Under the pieces are notes generated by a model. The model saw only the letters and a program-made list of their open reading frames with translations, had not been told where the DNA came from and searched no databases. Source: Polyangiaceae bacterium (GTDB lineage: Bacteria; Myxococcota_A; Polyangia; Polyangiales; Polyangiaceae). From it: a stretch of DNA of 64,000 nt. The stretch lies in NCBI GenBank assembly GCA_029266615.1, contig JAQSWN010000001.1:59468-123467 (forward strand). Direction: 5' to 3'. Position 1 is the first letter of the stretch, and each line of letters begins with the position of its first letter. Both the position numbers and the translations under genes were made by a program. This document shows, piece by piece, positions 53,166 through 60,208 of the stretch.

Positions 53166-54254
53166 TCATTGCCACAAACCCGGTATGACCTGCGAGCAGG
53201 CGGGGCAAGAGGCTCCCTGCAGCGCTACGTGCGTGGCCGCGTAGTCGGCGCGCCGAACCAGCATCATATGACAGCCCGGACAGCGCGTGTGCGCGAGCTC
53301 CCGACAGGAAGGCGCGTTGCCGACGTACACGAACCGGGAGCCGGCCACGTAAGCGGCGCCGGCTAGGGCGAGTAAGAACGAGGCGCTCGCGGGCTCTCTC
53401 GTCGAAAGGCGATAGCGAGGGACGAAGCCGTTGAGATGCCAGGGCAGCTCGGGGCTGATATCCCGCAGGCGCGCTCCGAGATCCATGATCGCCCGGCGCT
53501 CTTGATTGAGACCAGGCACGACCAGGGTCACCACCTCGACCCAATAGCCCAGCTCCCGCGCCAGCACGATGGCGTCCAACACGGGCTGCAGCCGCCCGCC
53601 AAGTAGCTTGTACGCTACTTCCGAGTGCGCCTTCAGGTCCACGCGAAACACGTCGGTCACGTCACGCAGGTAGTGAAGCGCCTCGGGAGTGGAGTGGCCG
53701 TCGCTCACGAGCGCGGTGCGCAAACCGCGAGCCCGTGCGACTCCGAAGACAGTCCTCACCCATTCCGCGCTGATGAGCGGCTCGTTGTACGCGGCGCACA
53801 GCACGCGACACCCTGCTCGGAGGGCTTCGTCCACCAGCGACTCCGCGCTGATGGTTGTCGGCATTTCCGCCGAGCCGCCGTCCCTCAGCGCCTGCGACAA
53901 CTGGTGGTTGTGGCAGTAGGGACAGCGCAAGTCGCAACCGTACATCCCGAACGTCAGCGCTCGCGCTCCAGGCAGAACATGGAAGATAGTGTTGGTTTCC
54001 ACCGCGCGAACGTAGCGGCGCGCCACATAGCCATGCGGCACCCGCAAAGTGCCAGCAAGGTTACGCCGCACACCGCAAGCGCCAGTCGAGCCCTCCCCGA
54101 TGACGCAACGGTGGGCGCAGGCGACGCAGCGCACACGCCCGCCGGGCTCGTGCGTGAAGAGCTCTCCCTCGATCGTGCATTCGTCCCGAGCGAGACGTTC
54201 GGAGAGCGTCGCGACAGGTGGCTCCGAGCGAAGTACAGGTAGGGGGCTAGGCAT
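53166..54254 (-). CDS. amrS: AmmeMemoRadiSam system radical SAM enzyme
   Basis: A 362-residue radical SAM protein. Upstream of the core is a zinc-type Cys region RVRCVACAHRCVIGEGSTGACGVRRN. The [4Fe-4S] motif is CDLRCPYC in FGMYGCDLRCPYCHNHQLSQ; AAYNEPLISAEWVRTVFGVAR and FRVDLKAHSEVAYKLLGG follow. A C-terminal rubredoxin-like pair (CPGCHMML; CPACSQVIPG) ends it. This layout is AmrS, related to pyruvate formate-lyase activases, and normally works with Memo and AMMECR1-type proteins. Those partners are not in this window. The modification it makes is not established. Confidence 0.88.
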   Translation of the reverse strand: MPSPLPVLRSEPPVATLSERLARDECTIEGELFTHEPGGRVRCVACAHRCVIGEGSTGACGVRRNLAGTLRVPHGYVARRYVRAVETNTIFHVLPGARALTFGMYGCDLRCPYCHNHQLSQALRDGGSAEMPTTISAESLVDEALRAGCRVLCAAYNEPLISAEWVRTVFGVARARGLRTALVSDGHSTPEALHYLRDVTDVFRVDLKAHSEVAYKLLGGRLQPVLDAIVLARELGYWVEVVTLVVPGLNQERRAIMDLGARLRDISPELPWHLNGFVPRYRLSTREPASASFLLALAGAAYVAGSRFVYVGNAPSCRELAHTRCPGCHMMLVRRADYAATHVALQGASCPACSQVIPGLWQ

Positions 54255-54400
54255 GGGTCTGAAGCTCGGGACTCAGGCACCACAGAATGTCCACGAACCT
54301 GTGGAAATCGCGGACAGAGTTCCCCGGTTCGCCCGGAGCTTTAAGCCTCGTCTGTGCAGCGCGCGAGTCCGTAGCTTTCCGGACGCGCATGTCCGCCCGC

Positions 54401-54784
54401 TCAACCCAAGTGCTCGAGCCACCCACGGAAAATCGCAAACCTAATTAGGTCCGCCCGCCCGGAGAGCGCCAGCTTACTCATGGCACGCATGCGATACGTC
54501 TTAACGGTGCGATCGCTGATTTTGGCGGCCTCGGCGACCTCCCGCGTCGAGCTACCGCACGAAAGGAGGCGAAGCACCTGCTCCTCGCGAGGGCTGAGCA
54601 CACACCTGGACGCGCCACAGCCCGAGTACAGCTCAGTTCCGGCCTTTGGTGGATGCTCGGCTGCAAGTAGCGTTTGCCTCGCAACACTGGACGAGGTCGT
54701 ACGAGCGTTGCCCCAGCTCAACCGCGACGAGCTCCACCAAGTTTCGTTAGCACGCCCCGGCTCACGACTGCTGCCAGGCGCCAC
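54401..54784 (-). CDS. LuxR/GerE helix-turn-helix protein without receiver
   Basis: The credible part is the C-terminal 66 residues: VLSPREEQVLRLLSCGSSTREVAEAAKISDRTVKTYRMRAMSKLALSGRADLIRFAIFRGWL, a complete GerE-type DNA-binding domain very close to that of the NarL-type regulator at 47847-48512. The preceding 60 residues are low-complexity and antisense to a better-looking frame on the plus strand, so translation may begin at GTG 54601. No receiver is found upstream. It is either a free DNA-binding domain or the end of a decayed response regulator. Confidence 0.55.
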   Translation of the reverse strand: MAPGSSREPGRANETWWSSSRLSWGNARTTSSSVARQTLLAAEHPPKAGTELYSGCGASRCVLSPREEQVLRLLSCGSSTREVAEAAKISDRTVKTYRMRAMSKLALSGRADLIRFAIFRGWLEHLG

Positions 54785-54986
54785 TTATCTGGACCTCCGA
54801 GCCATCAAGAATGGCGAATTCGCCGCAGCGATAGAAGCGTATGCAGGGCAAGACGCTTGGTACGTAGCCAAAGAGGATATCCCCGCGCCGCTGTGGAATC
54901 TCCTGCTGGGCGGTGGACGCACGAGCTGCATCACCGCTGATCCTGGACCGCCCGGCCTCCCATCGCGTGCGGTCCCGGAACGCTGA
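54480..54986 (+). CDS. Hypothetical protein; convincing from about 54690
   Basis: The first 65 residues are antisense to the helix-turn-helix gene and look like a shadow. From about residue 70 the text becomes protein-like: TLDEVVRALPQLNRDELHQVSLARPGSRLLPGATYLDL, then EFAAAIEAY and WYVAKEDIPAPLWNLLLGG. The YLDL ... VAK-E-P-LWN pattern resembles short uncharacterised myxobacterial proteins that I know only by pattern. The real start is unclear; no ATG lies between 54480 and the conserved part in frame. Function unknown. Confidence 0.45.
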   Translation: MARMRYVLTVRSLILAASATSRVELPHERRRSTCSSRGLSTHLDAPQPEYSSVPAFGGCSAASSVCLATLDEVVRALPQLNRDELHQVSLARPGSRLLPGATYLDLRAIKNGEFAAAIEAYAGQDAWYVAKEDIPAPLWNLLLGGGRTSCITADPGPPGLPSRAVPER

Positions 54987-55080
54987 GGCGGGCGTGAGCA
55001 GGGTCGGCGCCCACCTAGCGGTGCCTGACGGCTCGCAGCATTGCTTCTCCTTGGATGAGAGACGTGCAGGCGGGGGGCCC

Positions 55081-55113
55081 GTCACCGCGCCCAGTCGATG
55101 TGGGCGCGGTGAC
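55081..55113. terminator. Bidirectional hairpin between convergent genes
   Basis: GTCACCGCGCCCA (55081-55093) and TGGGCGCGGTGAC (55101-55113) form a perfect 13-bp stem with a 7-base loop. It lies between the plus-strand hypothetical gene ending at 54986 and the minus-strand lipoprotein gene ending at 55122, so it can serve both. No T-run on either side. Confidence 0.75.
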
Positions 55114-55121
55114 CGAGCGAC

Positions 55122-55592
55122 TCAGCGGCCGCCCCCGCCGGGCGTGCCGCTGCCGCTGCCAGTCGTGCCGCTGCCAGTCGTGCCGCTGCCAGTCGTGCCG
55201 CTGCCAGTCGTGCCGCTGCCAGTCGTGCCGCTGCCGCTGCCCGTCGTGCCGCCGCTGCGGGTGCCGCTGCCGGTCGTGCCGCTGCCGGTCGTGCCGCTGC
55301 CGGTCGTGCCGCTGCCGGTCGTGCCGCTGCCGGTCGTGCCGCTGCCGGTCGTGCCGCTGCCGCTGCCGCTCATGTCGCTGCCGGTGGTGCCGCTACCAGT
55401 CGTGCCGGTACCGGAGCCCATGTCCGAGGCGCCGGGCGTGCTGGTGGAGCTATTGCTCCCGTCGGTGGAACCGTAGCCCGTCGCATCCGTGCCGTTAGCC
55501 GGCGTCATCGTGCGGTCGTTTTCGTGATTACACGCTAAGGCGAGCATCGCAAACGCTAGGCTCGCACAAGCACCCAAACTGTTTTTCAACAT
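55122..55592 (-). CDS. Lipoprotein made mostly of TTGSG pentapeptide repeats
   Basis: A 156-residue protein: signal MLKNSLGACASLAFAMLALAC with lipobox LALAC, a short Asn/Thr-rich segment, then about 100 residues of TTGSG repeats with GSGSG and TRSGG interruptions, ending TPGGGGR. AAGGAG lies seven bases before the ATG. There is no folded domain; the mature chain would be a flexible, uncharged, surface-anchored tether. The DNA is a 15-bp minisatellite and so prone to length change. Function unknown. Confidence 0.75.
   Translation of the reverse strand: MLKNSLGACASLAFAMLALACNHENDRTMTPANGTDATGYGSTDGSNSSTSTPGASDMGSGTGTTGSGTTGSDMSGSGSGTTGSGTTGSGTTGSGTTGSGTTGSGTTGSGTRSGGTTGSGSGTTGSGTTGSGTTGSGTTGSGTTGSGSGTPGGGGR
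55139..55430. repeat. 15-bp tandem repeat (minisatellite)
   Basis: Units of GTGCCGCTGCCGGTC or GTGCCGCTGCCAGTC (plus strand) repeat about 15 times with a few 6- or 9-base variants. Each unit encodes GSGTT/TTGSG in the lipoprotein on the minus strand, so gain or loss of a unit keeps the frame. Confidence 0.9.
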
Positions 55593-55623
55593 AGCTATTC
55601 TCCTTGTTTAAAGTCGAACGGAC

Positions 55624-55803
55624 TCAGCGCCGTGCGGCGGAGCCTTGGCTCGCTTGCTTCTTCGTTCCCTTTGCGGCCGCTCGCCCCTCTCGTCCGTTGC
55701 TCGCGCTCCCCGCCTCGGAGGAGGTGGCGTCGGCACCCTTCCCTTTGGCGGCGGGCTTCTGATCCGAGGAGCGACTGTTCTTACTGGCCTTGTTGGTCGT
55801 CAT
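55624..55803 (-). CDS. Small Lys/Ala/Ser-rich basic protein, 59 residues
   Basis: The frame from ATG 55803 reads MTTNKASKNSRSSDQKPAAK, continues through ADATSSEAGSASNGREGRAA and ends KKQASQGSAARR. An in-frame stop lies just upstream, so this ATG is the only start. There is no Shine-Dalgarno site, but a strong -24/-12-like element sits 13 bases upstream, the same spacing as for other genes here. The composition (basic, no hydrophobic core) suggests a disordered or nucleic-acid-binding protein. The lipoprotein gene follows after 31 bases and may be co-transcribed. Confidence 0.5.
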   Translation of the reverse strand: MTTNKASKNSRSSDQKPAAKGKGADATSSEAGSASNGREGRAAAKGTKKQASQGSAARR

Positions 55804-55814
55804 GGCCGCCGGTC

Positions 55815-55830
55815 AGCAAGGCGCGTGCCT
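55815..55830 (-). promoter_or_regulatory. sigma-54-like -24/-12 element before the small basic protein
   Basis: AGGCACGCGCCTTGCT matches the consensus at 10 of 11 positions. Transcription would start at about 55804, at the ATG itself. It shares the longer text GCGCCTTGCTGAC with the element before the trehalose operon. Confidence 0.5.
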
Positions 55831-56248
55831 GTGTGTGAAAGGCGCGATTCGGCAGCACGAAATGGAGCGCTCGGCAGCCTCTTCTGTGCGGCGATGGGGC
55901 GATGTACTTTGGAGCCCAATCGCCTGTTAACGGTTCGGAGATGGCGAAAGAGCCGCGAGCAAGGCGGGCGGGAAACGACGCCGCACAGCCGTGGCGAAAG
56001 CCCGAGAGACCGGTCCGCACGGAGAGCGCCATTCTACTTGTTTCCGCGAGGCGTCATTGGAGGTGCGGGGTTAGGATGTCGCGGCGTTCGTGCGCCCTGC
56101 TGACGCGCGCTCCGTGCTCGTGTCAGCGGTGCCGTTGCTGGGCCTCGCGGCGCCGTGCAGGCATCCGATTAGACACCAAAGGCGCGGGACAGATGCGTGC
56201 GAGAGGTATCACGGACAAGCTCGTCGCACGCCGAGCCGCGGCGTCCCC
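55831..56248. other. Gene-free stretch, about 420 bases
   Basis: Open frames cross this stretch on both strands, but they are rich in Arg/Cys/Trp and carry no family pattern. I see no gene, repeat or RNA here; it is the divergent promoter space between the small basic protein gene and the DUF4142-catalase operon. Confidence 0.5.
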
Positions 56249-56264
56249 TGGCACGGGCACTGCA
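56249..56264 (+). promoter_or_regulatory. sigma-54-like -24/-12 element before the DUF4142-catalase operon
   Basis: TGGCACGGGCACTGCA matches TGGCACG-N4-TTGC at 10 of 11 positions, with the exact TGGCACG block. Transcription would start near 56275, two bases before ATG 56277, which has no Shine-Dalgarno site. Confidence 0.55.
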
Positions 56265-56276
56265 CTGCAAGCGCTC

Positions 56277-57035
56277 ATGACTAAGCACCGCAATGCTCTC
56301 ATTCTTGCCGCTACGACTCTCGTTTTCAGCCTAGCCGCCGGCTGCTCGAGCGATGATGATGATGACGACTCTCCGAACGGTAACGCCGGGAGGCCCTCGG
56401 CGGGGGCGCCTGATTCCGGTGGCACCAGCAACGGTGGGACGACATCCCTGGGAGGCGCGGACGTCGGTGAAGCTGGCGCGCCGATGTCCAACGGCGGTCA
56501 GCCGGGCGGCACCGCGGGGGCTAACGCGGCCGGGGCTAACGCGGCCGGAGCGGGGGGAGCGGGCGAAGGCGCAGGGGGTGCCGCAACCTTGAACTTGAGC
56601 GACGCTCAGATCCTGCTGGTGCTCGACACGCTCAACAAGGGCGAGGTCGAGGCGGCGTACACGGCCCTCCCGCGCCTCGTGGATCCGAGCGTGGAGGCCT
56701 TTGCGGAACAAATGATCGTGGATCACAGCAGCGCTCGACAGTCCGTCGCCGCGACAGCGGAGGCCTTGGATCTGAATCCCGAGCCCAGCCCCACGCAGCG
56801 CGCCCTCGAGGGAGAGGGCGAATCGCAGGTGGCGCTACTGCGGAGCGCCTCGGACGCGGCAATCGACGCCACCTACATCGATCTGCAGGTCGGTGCGCAC
56901 GACGAGGCCCTCGCGTTACTCGCGAGTTTGGAGGAGGCGGCAGACGCCGCCGAGCTCACGCAGCTGATCACGACGCTGCAGATGGCGGTCCACGACCATT
57001 ACGACAGCGCCGTCGCCATCGACGCCGACCTCTAA
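56277..57035 (+). CDS. DUF4142 lipoprotein, first gene of the catalase operon
   Basis: A 252-residue lipoprotein: MTKHRNALILAATTLVFSLAAGCSS with lipobox LAAGC, a run of Asp, a Gly/Ala/Asn linker of about 75 residues (GGTSNGGTTS, ANAAGANAAGAGGAG), and a DUF4142 helical domain (LNLSDAQILLVLDTLNKGEVEAAYTALPRLVDPSVEAFAEQMIVDH; YIDLQVGAHDEALALL). It is 20 bases upstream of the Mn catalase gene. The domain is ferritin-like in shape; with a catalase and a metal transporter next to it a role in envelope oxidative or metal stress is likely, but unproven. Confidence 0.87.
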   Translation: MTKHRNALILAATTLVFSLAAGCSSDDDDDDSPNGNAGRPSAGAPDSGGTSNGGTTSLGGADVGEAGAPMSNGGQPGGTAGANAAGANAAGAGGAGEGAGGAATLNLSDAQILLVLDTLNKGEVEAAYTALPRLVDPSVEAFAEQMIVDHSSARQSVAATAEALDLNPEPSPTQRALEGEGESQVALLRSASDAAIDATYIDLQVGAHDEALALLASLEEAADAAELTQLITTLQMAVHDHYDSAVAIDADL

Positions 57036-57055
57036 GGTTTACAAGGAGATTTGCC

Positions 57056-57970
57056 ATGTTCATGCACAGTAAGCGTTTGCAATATACGGTTCGCGTCACG
57101 GAATCCAACCCCGGCTTGGCCAACCTCATGTTGGAGCAGTTCGGCGGCCCGCAAGGGGAGCTCGCGGCTGCAATGCGCTATTTCACGCAGGCATTGGGGG
57201 AAGACGACCCGGGCCGCAAGGACATGTTGCTCGACATCGCGACCGAGGAGCTCAGTCACCTCGAGGTCATTGGGACGATCGTGGCCATGCTCAACAAGGG
57301 CGCCAAAGGTCGGTTGGCAGAGACCACTCAGGAGCAGGCCGAGCTTTATCGGAGCATCCAGGGGGACGGCAACGATAGCCACGTCACCCAAGTGCTGTAC
57401 GGCGCTAGCCCTGCCCTCATCAACTCCGCCGGCGTTCCGTGGACCGCGGCCTACGTGGACAGCATTGGCGACCCAACCTGTGATCTGCGCTCGAACATCG
57501 CCGCGGAGTCGCGCGCGAAGATCGTCTACGAGCGGCTGATCAATTTGACCGAGGACCCGGGCGTCCGTGAGGCCCTCGGCTTTTTGATGACCCGAGAGGT
57601 CGCGCACCAGAAGTCGTTCGAAAAAGCGCTGTATTGCATCGAGCCGAACTTCCCGTCCGGTAAGCTGCCCGGTGACCCGCGCTTTGCCGACACCTACTTC
57701 AACCTGTCCCAGGGCGGGCCGGAGCACCGTGGTCCTTGGAATCAAGGCGACCAGTGGAAGTACGTATCCGACCCGAGCGAGCAGCAAGCGGTGGACGGCG
57801 GGAGTGGCGGTGCGTCGGTCCAGCTTACGGCCGAGGAGGCCGCAAAGTTGGAACGGCTGGCGACGCGCACGCGGTCGAACCCCGCCGTGGATCCCGTAAC
57901 CGGCGCAGACCTGGGCGCCGGACCGGGTGCGGGGTCGACGTCCCTGGACGAAGACGTACCCGCGCGGTGA
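57056..57970 (+). CDS. Manganese catalase
   Basis: A 304-residue non-heme catalase. The four-helix ferritin-like core carries the di-manganese ligands: EQFGGPQGELAAAMRYFTQAL, DIATEELSHLEVIGTIVAML (E and H), RAKIVYERLINLTEDPGVREALGFLMTREVAHQKSFEKAL (E and H). The C-terminal Asp/Gly/Ala-rich tail is common in the family. It breaks hydrogen peroxide to water and oxygen in the cytosol. CAAGGAGA lies before the ATG, and the mntH-like gene follows after 15 bases, which would supply manganese. Confidence 0.93.
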   Translation: MFMHSKRLQYTVRVTESNPGLANLMLEQFGGPQGELAAAMRYFTQALGEDDPGRKDMLLDIATEELSHLEVIGTIVAMLNKGAKGRLAETTQEQAELYRSIQGDGNDSHVTQVLYGASPALINSAGVPWTAAYVDSIGDPTCDLRSNIAAESRAKIVYERLINLTEDPGVREALGFLMTREVAHQKSFEKALYCIEPNFPSGKLPGDPRFADTYFNLSQGGPEHRGPWNQGDQWKYVSDPSEQQAVDGGSGGASVQLTAEEAAKLERLATRTRSNPAVDPVTGADLGAGPGAGSTSLDEDVPAR

Positions 57971-57985
57971 GAGCGTGGGCCGCAG

Positions 57986-59407
57986 ATGACGACCACGACC
58001 GAGTCTTTCACTGGGGCGAGCGCCGGGGGTCCGCCCGCGCGGCCGTGGAGCTCGCCCCGTCCACGCTCCTGGCTCACCTTCTTGGGACCTGCCTGCCTGG
58101 TGAGCGTGGGATACATGGATCCCGGCAATTGGGCGACGGATCTGGAAGGTGGCGCCCGCTTCGGGTACCAGCTGCTGTGGGTCTTGGTCGTGAGTAACGT
58201 GATCGCGCTCTTGCTGCAGGGCATGAGCGCGAGGCTCGCGCTGGGCAGTGGGCTCGATCTGGCGAGCGCCTGCCGAGCCGGGTACTCGCCCGGAGTTAGC
58301 TTTGGGCTCTGGATTCTGGCCGAGATAGCAATCGTGGCGTGCGACTTGGCGGAGCTGCTCGGGAGCGCGGTGGCGCTGCAGTTGCTTTTTGGACTGCCGC
58401 TCATCTGGGGCGCAGCATTGACGTCTTTGGACGTCCTTTTGATCCTCACGCTCCTCCGCAAGGGTAGAAGGCGTCTCGAGGCCGTCGTCGTGGTGCTGCT
58501 GCTCACGATCGCTGCGTGCCTCGCCGTGGAGCTGCTTTGGGCTGGCCCCAAGCTTCAAGAAGTCGCTGCAGACGTTTGGCCGCCCCGGCTGCCCGCTTCC
58601 GCCGTCTTCGTCGCCGTAGGCATGCTCGGGGCGACGGTGATGCCGCACAATCTGTACCTACAATCGGGCCTGCACGCCGGCGAGCGCCCCAGCAACAGGC
58701 AGGCCCGAGAAGGCTCGATGAAGCGTAGCTTCTGGAGCACGGCTTTGGCCCTCAACCTGGCCCTCTTGGTCAACGGAGCCATCCTCGCGCTCGCGGCTTC
58801 GGCCTTTGGTACGCGTGGGATCGTGGTGACCGATCTCGCGGATGCCCACGGCTTGCTCACTCCCCTGCTCGGAAGCAGCGTCGCCTCGGTTCTGTTCGCG
58901 GTGGCCCTGCTCTGCGCCGGGCAGAGCGCGAGCGTGACGGGAACCCTCGCGGGGCAGTTCGTCATGGAAGGATTCCTGCGAGTGCAAATGGCTCCGTGGA
59001 TGCGACGCGCCCTCACCCGCGGGCTGGCATTGTTGCCCGCGCTCGCCGTGCTCTCGATCGTGGGCGACGCCGGTTCACTGCCTCTGCTCATCGGCAGCCA
59101 AGTGGTGCTGAGCCTACAGCTCCCATTCGCGGTCATTCCGCTCATCCGCCTGACCAGTGCGCCAGCGTTGATGGGCACGGACGCGGTCTCGCCATGGGTC
59201 CGGCGCGCCGCCTTGCTTTGCGCAGCGCTCATTCTGGTCGCGAACGCGGCCCTGGTAGCCCGCAGTGCTCAGGAGCTCGCCGCTACTCACGCCTGGCTCT
59301 CTTGGCTGCTCGGAGGCCTCGGATTGGCAGGGCTCGCGTTCTTGTACCGCGTCGCGAGGGCGCCGCTTCGGATGGTGGTCACGCCGCGCCCGGTCTTGCC
59401 CCACTGA
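57986..59407 (+). CDS. mntH: NRAMP-family Mn2+/Fe2+ transporter
   Basis: A 473-residue polytopic transporter with 11 predicted helices. The metal site motifs are DPGN in SVGYMDPGNWATDLEGGARFGY (helix 1) and MPHN in GATVMPHNLYLQSGL (helix 6). It couples uptake of divalent metal ions to protons across the inner membrane. Position 15 bases behind the Mn catalase gene points to manganese as the physiological ion. A 28-residue polar N-terminal arm precedes helix 1. Confidence 0.92.
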   Translation: MTTTTESFTGASAGGPPARPWSSPRPRSWLTFLGPACLVSVGYMDPGNWATDLEGGARFGYQLLWVLVVSNVIALLLQGMSARLALGSGLDLASACRAGYSPGVSFGLWILAEIAIVACDLAELLGSAVALQLLFGLPLIWGAALTSLDVLLILTLLRKGRRRLEAVVVVLLLTIAACLAVELLWAGPKLQEVAADVWPPRLPASAVFVAVGMLGATVMPHNLYLQSGLHAGERPSNRQAREGSMKRSFWSTALALNLALLVNGAILALAASAFGTRGIVVTDLADAHGLLTPLLGSSVASVLFAVALLCAGQSASVTGTLAGQFVMEGFLRVQMAPWMRRALTRGLALLPALAVLSIVGDAGSLPLLIGSQVVLSLQLPFAVIPLIRLTSAPALMGTDAVSPWVRRAALLCAALILVANAALVARSAQELAATHAWLSWLLGGLGLAGLAFLYRVARAPLRMVVTPRPVLPH

Positions 59408-59428
59408 CTCTGGGCCGGCCTACCCGCC

Positions 59429-60112
59429 TTACTCCGAGCGTGGTCTTTCTTCGGCGTCGAGCAGCCAGCCGCTGTGCTCCGCGAACCGCATCAAGTCAAC
59501 ACGCGAGCGTAGCTGCAGCTTGTGCATACCTCGGGCTCGATACGTCTCGAGGGTGCGGACTCCGATGTTCAGCCGGGCCGCGGCCTCCTTGAGCGTCACT
59601 CCTCGCGCAAGGAACTGCAACACGGCTGCCTCCCTTTCGCTGAGTCGGAGGCTCTTCGGCGGCGGAGCGACGACCTTGTCAGTTGGCGCGGCTCGGGACA
59701 CCACCGCTCGCGCCGGACCGGCGGCGGCCTCTGCGGCTTGCTCCACCGCGCTCACCAACTCGTCCGCAGGGCTGCTCTTGCAAACGTAGGCGCTGGCGCC
59801 CGCCGACATCGCTTCCTGCGCGACCCACGGCTCCTCGCGCAACGAATACGCGACGAACTTGAGCTCCGGCCGCTCGTCATGCAGCTCGCGCATCACGTCC
59901 AAGCCGTTCACGTGCGGGAGCTGGAGATCGAGGACGACGACGTCCGGTCGGATTTGCCGGACGACGCTCAGAGCCTCTTCACCATCGGCCGCCTCCCCCA
60001 CGACTTCTAGGAGGGGAGACGTTGCCAAGCTGCGTCGCACGCCAAGACGTAAGAAAGGGTGGTCGTCCACCACGACGACGGAGGTTCTGGAGAAGTGAGA
60101 GCCTTCGGTCAT
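59429..60112 (-). CDS. NarL/LuxR-family response regulator
   Basis: A 227-residue regulator, start MTEGSHFSRTSVVVVDDHPFLRLGV. The receiver has Asp in DVVVLDLQLPHVNGLD and Lys in AYVCKSSPADEL; the C-terminal GerE helix-turn-helix reads LRLSEREAAVLQFLARGVTLKEAAARLNIGVRTLETYRARGMHKL. It lies 96 bases behind the GAF-domain kinase gene in the same direction and is the likely partner. Longer frames upstream of ATG 60112 look non-coding. Confidence 0.9.
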   Translation of the reverse strand: MTEGSHFSRTSVVVVDDHPFLRLGVRRSLATSPLLEVVGEAADGEEALSVVRQIRPDVVVLDLQLPHVNGLDVMRELHDERPELKFVAYSLREEPWVAQEAMSAGASAYVCKSSPADELVSAVEQAAEAAAGPARAVVSRAAPTDKVVAPPPKSLRLSEREAAVLQFLARGVTLKEAAARLNIGVRTLETYRARGMHKLQLRSRVDLMRFAEHSGWLLDAEERPRSE

Positions 60113-60208
60113 GGCAGAAGGATAGCGCGGTGGCAACCGCGCCGCCCCTTTCGTCGTTAGCCAACGGGGACGCGACGCCATGCCTCGCCGGTCGGCCCTC
60201 GCCCCACA

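Noticed and set aside
55139..55430. CRISPR array
   Set aside because: The repeats are 15 bp, contiguous and without unique spacers; it is a coding minisatellite.
55632..56103. Plus-strand open frames starting near 55632 and 55645
   Set aside because: They are antisense to the small basic protein and have Arg/Ser/Pro-rich composition with no family pattern.
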